A stretch of 10,432 nucleotides of DNA, taken from assembly GCA_020029625.1 (NCBI GenBank), contig JAIBJP010000055.1, positions 1-10,432 on the forward strand. Direction: 5' to 3'. This document shows positions 1-5,384 of the stretch, in pieces. The notes under the pieces are model-generated. The model had not been told where the DNA came from. It made no database searches and saw nothing but the letters and a program-made list of their open reading frames with translations. The stretch's first letter is position 1. The number at the start of each line of letters is the position of its first letter. This DNA comes from Actinomycetota bacterium. GTDB taxonomy: Bacteria > Actinomycetota > Thermoleophilia > Gaiellales > Gaiellaceae. The translations under genes and the position numbers were made by a program.

Positions 1-19
1 ACAGGCTCGAGCGCTTACC

Positions 20-52
20 CAAACAGAAAGGCCCCGTTTTCCAGGGCCTCTC
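20..52 (-). terminator. Rho-independent terminator of the tRNA-Ala gene
   Basis: Read on the minus strand, a GC-rich stem (AGGCCC pairing with GGGCCT, one flanking mismatch, then further pairs) closes a 9-nt loop. It is followed at once by a T-rich run (TTTCTGTTT). It starts 5 nt after the tRNA 3' end, so it is placed to end the tRNA transcript. Confidence 0.75.
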
Positions 53-56
53 TGAG

Positions 57-129
57 TGGAGCGTACCGGGATCGAACCGGTGACCTCCGGCTTGCAAAGC
101 CGGCGCTCTCCCAGCTGAGCTAACGCCCC
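57..129 (-). tRNA. tRNA-Ala, anticodon UGC
   Basis: The reverse complement folds as a full cloverleaf. The acceptor stem GGGGCGT pairs with ACGCTCC with one G-T wobble. The D-arm contains TTAGCTCAGCTGGGAGAGC. The anticodon stem is CCGGC/GCCGG around the loop TTTGCAA, which gives anticodon TGC at positions 96-94 and reads GCN alanine codons. The T-arm contains GGTTCGATCC and the discriminator base is A. The 3' CCA is not encoded and must be added by the CCA-adding enzyme. The gene is 73 nt long without an intron. It stands alone with its own -10 box and terminator. Confidence 0.97.
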
Positions 130-139
130 GTTCTCAACG

Positions 140-145
140 ATTCTA
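140..145 (-). promoter_or_regulatory. -10 box of the tRNA-Ala promoter
   Basis: TAGAAT on the minus strand matches the TATAAT consensus at five of six positions and ends 10 nt before the first base of the mature tRNA. A start about 7 nt downstream would leave a short 5' leader for RNase P. No convincing -35 box was found at 16-18 bp; AGGACA at 160-165 is only 14 bp away. Confidence 0.55.
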
Positions 146-171
146 GCCCCGCCGGCTGCTGTCCTCTCCGC

Positions 172-1431
172 TCAGAAGTTGAAGCACTCGAAGAGGTCGC
201 CGATGTCCGCCCGGGCGTCCCGAGGCGGGGCCGGCGGACCGACGGTCGCGCCGCTCGCAGCGGCCTCGTAGTTGGGGCCGACGGGCGTTCCCGCATCGAA
301 CATGTGGTTCACGGAGGCAAGCGTCGGCAGGCCGTGCAGCCGCTCGAGGAACTTCAGCGTCGAGGTGAGGTCGTAGACCGTCGGCTCGAGGTGCGAGCGC
401 TTCGCGTGCGGGGAAATCACCCAGGTCGGGATGCGGATCCCGAGACCGAACGCGTCTACCTGCGGCGGCGGCACGTGCTCGAAGTAGCCGCCGTGCTCGT
501 CGTAGGTGATGATGTACGCGGAGCTCTCCCACGCCGACGACTCGCGCAGCGCAGTGACGAGCTCCTTCTGAATGCCCATCCCCACCGAGACGTCTGCCGG
601 CGGGTGCTCATCCCAGCCTCGCGCAAAGCTGGGGATGATGAACGACACCTGCGGCAGGCGGTCGCGCCGCAGATCGTTGAGGAAACCGCCCTTGTTCCCC
701 CGGGTGCGGTTGTCGTGCGCGTAGCGCTTCCAGAAGACGAAGACGTTGTCGGTGTTGCCGAACGGGACGCTGTCCCAGCTGACGTTGTAGACCTTCCACG
801 TCACGCCGGCGGCGTCGAGCAGATCGAGGATGATCGGATAGTCGAAGACGCCGTAGCCCCAGACGCCGTTCGTGGTGATCCCGCCCGAAGTGCCGGCGGC
901 GAGGTAGAAGCGGTTCGGCCAGGTCGGGCCGAGGAGCGAGCAGAAGTAGTTGACGCAGAGCGTGAACTCTTCGTGGAGGCCGTAGTAGAAGGGCAGCTCC
1001 TCGGCTGTGTAGTAGCCGAGCGCCCAGATGCCGGCATTCGTGTAGAAGCCGTCCATCGCGCCGTTGTTCCACTGCTCGTGGATGGCACCCCACGAGTGAG
1101 CAACATCCGGGGTCTCGAGAGCGGTGAAGCGGTACGGCTCGACGCTCCCGCCCTGCCCGTCCGGCTGGGAGTAGCCCGGCGGCGGCCCGTACGGCCCGAT
1201 CCAGGGCGCGTACCCGAAGTAGTGGTCGAAGGAGCGGTTCTCCTGGCAGGAGATAATCACGTGACGGATCGGCGTGTCGGCGGGCCGCGCGGCGCGTGCG
1301 CGCCTGGCCGCCGGCGCGGTCGCCCACAGGGTTCCTCCCAGGACGGAGGCGCCCGCCACCCCCGCCCGCTCGAGGAGCGAGCGCCGGGTCAGCGAAGCGC
1401 GGAAAGACCCGGTGGGATCGTGCTCTGGCAT
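172..1431 (-). CDS. Tat-exported phosphoesterase (phospholipase C / acid phosphatase AcpA family)
   Basis: The 419-residue protein is a member of the bacterial phosphoesterase family that includes non-toxin phospholipases C and AcpA, which hydrolyse phosphomonoesters or phospholipid head groups outside the membrane. The N-terminus has a twin-arginine signal (TRRSLL, residues 15-20) followed by a hydrophobic stretch to about residue 41. The family signature QENRSFDHYFG lies at 63-73, GPTWPNR at 168-174, a DEHPP motif at 274-278 and YDEHGGYFEH at 310-319. By family knowledge E64/N65 and D311/E312 should bind metal. T170 is my inferred nucleophile. The ATG at 1431 is chosen over an in-frame upstream start because GGGAGGAA sits just before it and the Tat signal then lies at the N-terminus. 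The gene stands alone and is divergent from a secreted protease. Export is presumably of the folded protein with metal bound. The exact substrate cannot be read from the sequence. Confidence 0.9.
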   Translation of the reverse strand: MPEHDPTGSFRASLTRRSLLERAGVAGASVLGGTLWATAPAARRARAARPADTPIRHVIISCQENRSFDHYFGYAPWIGPYGPPPGYSQPDGQGGSVEPYRFTALETPDVAHSWGAIHEQWNNGAMDGFYTNAGIWALGYYTAEELPFYYGLHEEFTLCVNYFCSLLGPTWPNRFYLAAGTSGGITTNGVWGYGVFDYPIILDLLDAAGVTWKVYNVSWDSVPFGNTDNVFVFWKRYAHDNRTRGNKGGFLNDLRRDRLPQVSFIIPSFARGWDEHPPADVSVGMGIQKELVTALRESSAWESSAYIITYDEHGGYFEHVPPPQVDAFGLGIRIPTWVISPHAKRSHLEPTVYDLTSTLKFLERLHGLPTLASVNHMFDAGTPVGPNYEAAASGATVGPPAPPRDARADIGDLFECFNF

Positions 1432-1434
1432 GGC

Positions 1435-1442
1435 TTCCTCCC
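1435..1442 (-). promoter_or_regulatory. Shine-Dalgarno site of the phosphoesterase gene
   Basis: GGGAGGAA on the minus strand, with its GGAGG core 5 nt before the ATG at 1431. It decides between this start and a longer in-frame reading from 1509. Confidence 0.75.
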
Positions 1443-1480
1443 GCTGTAGCAGCTTGGAACGAGGTGCCGCGCCCCCGGCG

Positions 1481-1509
1481 ACCCTATGCCCCGAGCCGCG
1501 ATGGGTCAA
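1481..1509 (-). promoter_or_regulatory. Probable promoter of the phosphoesterase gene
   Basis: On the minus strand a -35 box TTGACC (1509-1504, five of six consensus bases) lies exactly 17 bp from a -10 box TAGGGT (1486-1481), which keeps the TA and final T. The predicted start near 1474 gives a leader of about 43 nt containing the Shine-Dalgarno site. The rest of the 237-bp divergent gap (1510-1668) shows no comparable promoter for the protease. TAGGAT at 1551-1556 is a lone -10-like hexamer on the plus strand. Confidence 0.5.
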
Positions 1510-1668
1510 ACAGCCGCGCCCGGCCCTGCGTGCTCGCGCGCGCGATCGCGTAGGATTGTTTCCTCGACCGGCGCGGTCGCCACGACCAACAAACGCTTAG
1601 CGCCCACGCCCGGCCGATACCCGAAAGGGGGAGGAAGGAAAACGAAGGCCGGGCCGAAACCAGTACCT

Positions 1669-2433
1669 ATGCGGTCCCTCCTGCGGGTGCTCCTGGCGAC
1701 GACCGTCGTCGCCCTCGCTGTCGCCGCCCCCTCGGGCGCGATCCTCAACGGCAAGCCGGACACCGCGCACCCATACGTGGGCATTCTCGTCACCGTCGTC
1801 GACGGAGAACGCGTGCCAGTGTGCTCGGGCTTCCTCGTCTCCCCGACCGTCTTCGTCACCGCGGCTCACTGCGTGGACGACCTCGGCGGGACGCTTCCGG
1901 CGTTCGTCTCGTTCGACCAGGCCTTCACGGAGAGCTCCCCGCTCCGGAGCGGTACCGCCATGCCGAATCCTCGCTTCGTGGCCGGCTCGAGCTCACACGA
2001 GATCGCCGTCGTGTTGCTCGATGCCGCTGTCACCGACCGCGGGTACGCCCAGTTGCCCAGCCTCGGTCAGCTCGACTCCCTCAACAAGCGAAAGGGCCTC
2101 CAGGACCGCTCCCTCACGATCGTGGGCTACGGAGCGAACAACGTTGTCAAGGGCGGCTTCGACTTCCAGCTCGTGCGGAGCTTCGCCTCCTCGCGTCTCC
2201 TCAACCTGACGAGCTCGAACGCGGGCGGCTTCAACCTGCAGCTCTCCAGCAATCCCGGCCAGGGGAAGGGCGCCATCTGCTTCGGAGACTCGGGCGGGCC
2301 CGTCCTGCTCGGGAGCTCGGACGTCGCCGTCGGGATCAACTCGTTCGTGAACAACCGCCACTGCGCGGGGAACGCATTCGCGTTCCGCCTGGACACGGCG
2401 GAGGCGCTGGGCTTCCTTGCTCCTTACCTCTAG
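1669..2433 (+). CDS. Secreted chymotrypsin-fold (S1) serine protease with an altered triad
   Basis: The 254-residue protein has a Sec signal peptide (residues 1-24, hydrophobic 5-20, ending PSGA) followed directly by ILNG, which corresponds to the IVGG N-terminus of mature trypsin-like proteases. Signal cleavage alone could therefore make the active N-terminus, with no propeptide. His is in TAAHC (H67) and Ser in GDSGGP (S208). C52/C68 and C204/C232 fit the conserved 42-58 and 191-220 disulfides. The position of the catalytic Asp (normally in a DIA motif) reads HEIAVV, so the residue is Glu111. The S1-pocket residue 189 is Ala202, not Asp, so trypsin-like Arg/Lys preference is not expected. 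The start is ATG at 1669, with no Shine-Dalgarno at normal distance; a GGAGG lies about 36 nt upstream. Substrate is unknown. An inactive or binding-only homologue is possible. Confidence 0.87.
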   Translation: MRSLLRVLLATTVVALAVAAPSGAILNGKPDTAHPYVGILVTVVDGERVPVCSGFLVSPTVFVTAAHCVDDLGGTLPAFVSFDQAFTESSPLRSGTAMPNPRFVAGSSSHEIAVVLLDAAVTDRGYAQLPSLGQLDSLNKRKGLQDRSLTIVGYGANNVVKGGFDFQLVRSFASSRLLNLTSSNAGGFNLQLSSNPGQGKGAICFGDSGGPVLLGSSDVAVGINSFVNNRHCAGNAFAFRLDTAEALGFLAPYL

Positions 2434-2436
2434 GCG

Positions 2437-2450
2437 CGGCCTCTGGGCCG
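2437..2450. terminator. Possible bidirectional hairpin between converging genes
   Basis: A 5-bp GC stem (CGGCC/GGCCG) with a TCTG loop fills the 24-bp gap between the convergent stop codons. There is no T-run on either side, so this is weak as an intrinsic terminator. Confidence 0.25.
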
Positions 2451-2457
2451 GCCGGTC

Positions 2458-2754
2458 CTAGTCCCCCCAGTCGAAATCGCGCGAGCGGCCCCAGAGGGTG
2501 TCCTCGGGATCCTGGGGCTGGGCGTCGTCCGTCGGCCAGGCGAGCACCTTGTTCGGATCGATCTCGTCCACGCCGCTCAGCGTGTCCTCGACACGGGCTT
2601 GCTCTTCAGACTTGAACAGGGGGTGGTTGTTGAAGGGATCGTCGACGCGGTACCGCTCCAGCGGCATGTTCCCGTCGAGCTCCGAATTCTTGCGCTTCAA
2701 CTCGAGGTGTTCCTCGATGATGCGCGCAAAGGTCGAATCCTTGTCGAACGTCAT
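2458..2754 (-). CDS. Small acidic protein of unknown function
   Basis: I do not recognise this 98-residue protein. It is soluble-looking, with no signal peptide or membrane segment. Residues 7-27 could form a charged helix (ARIIEEHLELKRKNSEL). The middle is polar with a DDPFNNHPLF stretch at 38-47. The C-terminal third is acidic with three Trp (W73, W88, W96) and ends DFDWGD. It is more likely a real gene than a chance frame because GGAGGT lies 4 nt before ATG 2754 and a good promoter lies just upstream. An in-frame GTG at 2760 overlaps the Shine-Dalgarno and is rejected as the start. It is convergent with the protease gene and downstream of the diguanylate cyclase, in the same direction, but with its own promoter. 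Its function cannot be inferred. Confidence 0.7.
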   Translation of the reverse strand: MTFDKDSTFARIIEEHLELKRKNSELDGNMPLERYRVDDPFNNHPLFKSEEQARVEDTLSGVDEIDPNKVLAWPTDDAQPQDPEDTLWGRSRDFDWGD

Positions 2755-2758
2755 CCGC

Positions 2759-2764
2759 ACCTCC
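2759..2764 (-). promoter_or_regulatory. Shine-Dalgarno site of the 98-residue protein gene
   Basis: GGAGGT on the minus strand, 4 nt before ATG 2754. It fixes the start at 2754 instead of the GTG at 2760. Confidence 0.75.
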
Positions 2765-2790
2765 GGTCTCCAGGTCGTTGCGAGCGCGAG

Positions 2791-2819
2791 ATTCTAGACG
2801 ACCTAGTCAGGTTTGTGGA
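2791..2819 (-). promoter_or_regulatory. Probable promoter of the 98-residue protein gene
   Basis: On the minus strand TAGAAT (2796-2791, five of six -10 bases) is preceded after a 17-bp spacer by TCCACA (2819-2814, four of six -35 bases). The expected start near 2784 gives a leader of about 30 nt with the Shine-Dalgarno site. It lies in the 85-bp gap after the diguanylate cyclase stop, so the small gene can be transcribed alone. Confidence 0.5.
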
Positions 2820-2839
2820 CGTTGAGCAAGGCCTCGACA

Positions 2840-4612
2840 CTACTGACGTGCGCGGACGGCCCCGTCGGACGACGCGCAGACGACACAGTTCTTGCCCGCG
2901 GACTTCGCTCGGTAGAGGGCCTCGTCGGCGGCTGCGAAGAGCGCGGCCGGCGTCGGAGCCTCGGGGAAAGAGGCCACTCCGAAGCTGGAGGTGACGCTGA
3001 AGCTGGCGCCCGGGTCGAGCGTCAGCTGCCGCGCCTCCATCACCTCGCGCAGACGCTCCGCGAGCCGCTCGGCTCCCTCGAGATCGGTCTGGGGCAGGAG
3101 GACGGCGAACTCTTCGCCACCGTAGCGGGCGGCCAGGTCGATGTCGCGGACGGTGTCGCGGAGGACGTCGGCGAAAGCCCGCAAGACGTCGTCTCCGGCC
3201 TGGTGTCCGTAGCGGTCGTTCACCTGCTTGAAGTCGTCGAGGTCGGCGAGGACGAGGGCAAGCGAGCCGCCGAAGCGCTCGGCACGGCTGATCTCGCTCG
3301 CGAGAGCCTCCTCGAAGTGACGCCGGTTGGCCAGGTCGGTGAGGCCGTCCGTGCTGGCCTGACGCTCGACGAGGCGGTGAAGGCGAACGTTCTCGAGTGC
3401 GACGGCAGCCTGGGAGCCGAGCCAGAGGGCCAACTCGCGAGACTGGTCTCCGAAGTCGGCTCCCTCCGGTGCGAGGAGCAGCCTCGTGTTCTCGCCGCCG
3501 TCCGGACCCAGGGGGATGACGAGCGGGCGGCCACCGCGATCGGGATCGCCGGCGCGCGCCTGCTCCTGCCCGTCGACCACGAGCCGGCCGCCGGCCGCTC
3601 CCGTGGCCTCGACGGCGCTCTCGACGATGACATTGAGGAGCGCGAAAGGATCGTGGGTGGCGGCAAGCGCCTTACCGAAGCGGTCGACCGCCTCCTGCAC
3701 GCGACCGCGCTCGGCGGAGATCTGCTCCGACATCTCGTTGAAGGCCCTACCGAGGGTCGCGAACTCGTCCCGGCCACGGACGGGGACGCGCTGGCCGAAC
3801 TGTCCGCGGGCGACGGCGCCGGCGGCGTCTGCGAGCTCCCTGAGGGAGCGAACGATCGTCCGGCCGAGCAGCCAGGCGAGGAGGGCGACGACGGCCAGAG
3901 CCGCGAAGGCGAAGAGGAGGAAACGCTCGCGTAGATCGCCGACTGCCGAGTGGATGGAGCTCGTGGGCGTCAGCGCCACGAGCGTAACGTTGGGATCACC
4001 GCTGAGGATTGCCGTCGAGACGGCGCGGTACTCGTTGCCCCCGAGCTTCACGTAGCGGGCACGCTCGCCCGGAATCTCCCGGCTGCCGATGAACGACTGC
4101 GGGCCGGCGACGATTCGTCCGCCCGTCGCGAGCAGGAGCCTGTCTTCGGTCTCGAGCCCCGCGTTTGCACGAAGCTCGCTCAGCAGGCCGTTGTCGAGCG
4201 GAATCCAGACGACGATGCGGCCGAGCAGCTCCTGGTTCGTCGACAGGACGCTGGACGTGCGCTTCGCCGCGAGCTCGGGCGGCGGACGGCCGGCCAGGAG
4301 CTCGTTGCGGGAGTAGAAGGCCGAATTCGGCACGGCGCGAGAGAGGCGCACGAGCGCGGCGCGGTTCCTCGTCAGAAAGGCTCGTTGAACGCTCGTCGCG
4401 CGAGCAAGCGAGGCTGAGGCGCCGGCTGCGTCGTCCCGCACGCTCTGCGTGTAATCCCGCACTGCGACTCGCATAGCCGCGTTCAGCCGAGCGTCCGTGT
4501 TGGACAACTCTCCTCGCGTCGACACCTGGCTGAAAGCCCACGAAGCAGCAAGCAGCGGCACCAGCGAGAGGAGCACAAAGTACGTGACGAGTCGGAGCTT
4601 GAAGCTGCCCAT
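2840..4612 (-). CDS. Membrane diguanylate cyclase with periplasmic sensor, HAMP, GAF-like and GGDEF domains
   Basis: The 590-residue protein should make cyclic di-GMP from two GTP at the inner face of the membrane in response to an external signal. The first membrane helix is at about 7-28, the extracytoplasmic sensor region at 29-229 and the second helix at 230-250. HAMP spans about 250-303. A divergent GAF-like domain spans about 318-412 and begins after a helical linker. GGDEF spans about 415-577. The catalytic loop is intact as GGEEF (498-502). The metal and substrate motif DLDDFKQVNDRYGH (457-470) is complete. The inhibitory I-site RDID (489-492) lies five residues before GGEEF, as in product-inhibited enzymes. 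There is no EAL domain. The start at ATG 4612 places the first helix at the N-terminus. The only Shine-Dalgarno candidate, GTAGGT, lies in a hairpin arm. The sensor ligand is unknown. Confidence 0.92.
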   Translation of the reverse strand: MGSFKLRLVTYFVLLSLVPLLAASWAFSQVSTRGELSNTDARLNAAMRVAVRDYTQSVRDDAAGASASLARATSVQRAFLTRNRAALVRLSRAVPNSAFYSRNELLAGRPPPELAAKRTSSVLSTNQELLGRIVVWIPLDNGLLSELRANAGLETEDRLLLATGGRIVAGPQSFIGSREIPGERARYVKLGGNEYRAVSTAILSGDPNVTLVALTPTSSIHSAVGDLRERFLLFAFAALAVVALLAWLLGRTIVRSLRELADAAGAVARGQFGQRVPVRGRDEFATLGRAFNEMSEQISAERGRVQEAVDRFGKALAATHDPFALLNVIVESAVEATGAAGGRLVVDGQEQARAGDPDRGGRPLVIPLGPDGGENTRLLLAPEGADFGDQSRELALWLGSQAAVALENVRLHRLVERQASTDGLTDLANRRHFEEALASEISRAERFGGSLALVLADLDDFKQVNDRYGHQAGDDVLRAFADVLRDTVRDIDLAARYGGEEFAVLLPQTDLEGAERLAERLREVMEARQLTLDPGASFSVTSSFGVASFPEAPTPAALFAAADEALYRAKSAGKNCVVCASSDGAVRARQ

Positions 4613-4617
4613 TTGAA

Positions 4618-4636
4618 AGACCTACCCGACAGGTCT
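4618..4636 (-). promoter_or_regulatory. Inverted repeat over the diguanylate cyclase ribosome-binding site
   Basis: AGACCT-N7-AGGTCT is a perfect 6-bp inverted repeat ending 5 nt before the start codon at 4612. In the minus-strand mRNA the 3' arm contains AGGU, the only Shine-Dalgarno-like sequence. A folded hairpin would hide it. It could alternatively be a DNA operator. Confidence 0.4.
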
Positions 4637-4651
4637 ATCGACGTTGCGGCA

Positions 4652-4669
4652 ATCCCTCATTAGAGGGAT
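4652..4669 (-). promoter_or_regulatory. Operator-like palindrome with embedded -10 box, upstream of the diguanylate cyclase
   Basis: ATCCCTC and GAGGGAT form a perfect 7-bp inverted repeat around a 4-nt centre. On the minus strand the centre reads TCTAAT (4664-4659), which matches TATAAT at five of six bases. A start near 4652 would give a leader of about 40 nt for the diguanylate cyclase. A third copy of ATCCCTC follows at 4668-4674, and CCCC-GAATT-GGGG (4675-4687) makes a further short dyad. No clear -35 box is seen. A factor bound here would block the promoter. A terminator for the upstream small genes is less likely because no T-run follows. Confidence 0.4.
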
Positions 4670-4693
4670 CCCTCCCCCGAATTGGGGACGCTC

Positions 4694-4966
4694 CTAAAAG
4701 ACCGGCCGCTCGAAGACGACCGAGACGATCATCCCGACCAGCCAGCAGCCGGTTGCGATGGCGACCGCAAAACCCGCCAACCTGCTCTGGAAACCGCCCA
4801 TCGCGGCTGCGACGACAGCCACGAGAATGGCGCCAGCGGCCACACGCCCGGGGTAGTAGACGATGCCGACGATGCCAGCGAAGATCGCCGCCGTGGCGAG
4901 GAAGCCCGCGATGTAGTGGGAAGCCGGAAGCGCGTCCGGCGACCGCTCCGTCTCCTCGAGGCTCAT
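4694..4966 (-). CDS. Small three-helix membrane protein of unknown function
   Basis: I do not recognise this 90-residue protein. After a short charged N-terminus (SLEETERSPDALP) it has three hydrophobic stretches, about 17-38, 42-58 and 63-85. It ends in VFERPVF. No catalytic motif is visible. Its start codon overlaps the stop of the preceding gene as ATGA (4963-4966), the classical arrangement for translational coupling, and there is no Shine-Dalgarno of its own. It is probably produced together with, and perhaps assembled with, the upstream 91-residue membrane protein. It ends 81 bp before the diguanylate cyclase, so read-through into that gene is possible but not required. Confidence 0.7.
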   Translation of the reverse strand: MSLEETERSPDALPASHYIAGFLATAAIFAGIVGIVYYPGRVAAGAILVAVVAAAMGGFQSRLAGFAVAIATGCWLVGMIVSVVFERPVF

Positions 4967-5238
4967 GAGGCCGTGGTGCGCTTCCGCGCGTGAACGGGAA
5001 CCGGGCGCCTCGCTGGAACGCCGTGCGGACCGGGCCTACGGCCGGGAATCGGCTTGTGCGGGGCGGGCCGACGGCTGGGGCCGCCGACTCCGCCGCTTCC
5101 GTTGCCGCTGTCCGCGGCACCGAATGCGGGTCCAGTCGAGGGCCCCGGAGGATCCTTGACCGCCCACCAGATGACGTAGCCCAGGTAGGCAATCGGGATC
5201 TTCAGGATGACCAGGAACCAGATGCTGAACCAGAGCAT
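4963..5238 (-). CDS. Single-pass membrane protein with Pro/Arg-rich tail, unknown function
   Basis: The 91-residue protein has one very hydrophobic aromatic segment (residues 1-27, ending YVIWWAVK), a Gly/Ser-rich linker (about 31-54) and a basic Pro/Arg/His tail (54-91). I know no function for it. The frame is open upstream to ATG 5373 and includes a GTG at 5280. I chose ATG 5238 because it puts the hydrophobic segment at the N-terminus and because a -10-like box lies 12 nt before it. No Shine-Dalgarno supports any of the three starts. The tail shows repeated PxRRP/PHKP-like units. It may face the cytoplasm and contact nucleic acid or acidic partners, but that is a guess. It overlaps the next gene by 4 nt. 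Confidence 0.62.
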   Translation of the reverse strand: MLWFSIWFLVILKIPIAYLGYVIWWAVKDPPGPSTGPAFGAADSGNGSGGVGGPSRRPAPHKPIPGRRPGPHGVPARRPVPVHARKRTTAS

Positions 5239-5250
5239 CGGCGAACGGAA

Positions 5251-5277
5251 AGTGTAACCTAGCCCGCTTCCGGTAAA
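5251..5277 (-). promoter_or_regulatory. Possible promoter of the two small membrane protein genes
   Basis: On the minus strand TACACT (5256-5251) resembles a -10 box and is preceded by TTTACC (5277-5272) at 15 bp, a poor -35. The start would fall near 5244, only about 6 nt before ATG 5238, so the message would be nearly leaderless. Confidence 0.35.
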
Positions 5278-5286
5278 CACCAACGC

Positions 5287-5299
5287 AGGCGTGACGCCT
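5287..5299. promoter_or_regulatory. 13-bp palindrome in the divergent gap before the Rpf-like gene
   Basis: AGGCGT-G-ACGCCT is perfectly symmetric about 5293. It lies between the divergent 91-residue and Rpf-like genes and could be an operator for either. In the same gap CCCCC-N6-GGGGG (5336-5351) can form a hairpin, and CAAGGGGGC occurs twice, at 5344 and 5371. The second copy supplies the Rpf-like gene's ribosome-binding site. Confidence 0.3.
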
Positions 5300-5384
5300 C
5301 TGCGGCCCGTTGCGGCGTCGCGCCTCCGGTCAGCTCCCCCGCCCAAGGGGGCGACCCGTCCTGTAACCGACAAGGGGGCACTGC

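Noticed and set aside
304..1449. Long open frame on the plus strand opposite the phosphoesterase gene
   Set aside because: It is the antisense shadow of a gene with clear family motifs. Its product is Arg/Val/Glu-rich with no recognisable domain, as expected from GC-rich coding complement.
1486..1668. N-terminal extension of the secreted protease up to ATG 1486
   Set aside because: The extension would put about 61 polar, Arg-rich residues before a typical Sec signal peptide and overlap the phosphoesterase promoter. The start at 1669 places the signal at the N-terminus.
2813..3934. Open frame on the plus strand opposite the diguanylate cyclase
   Set aside because: The opposite strand encodes intact GGDEF, HAMP and membrane segments. 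This frame has only Glu/Gly/Arg-rich low-information sequence.
5239..5384. Cyclic di-AMP riboswitch (ydaO type) before the Rpf-like gene
   Set aside because: Such riboswitches often precede actinobacterial rpf genes, so I looked. The gap is short and lacks the conserved GGGGTGAATC-type block and the long paired elements.
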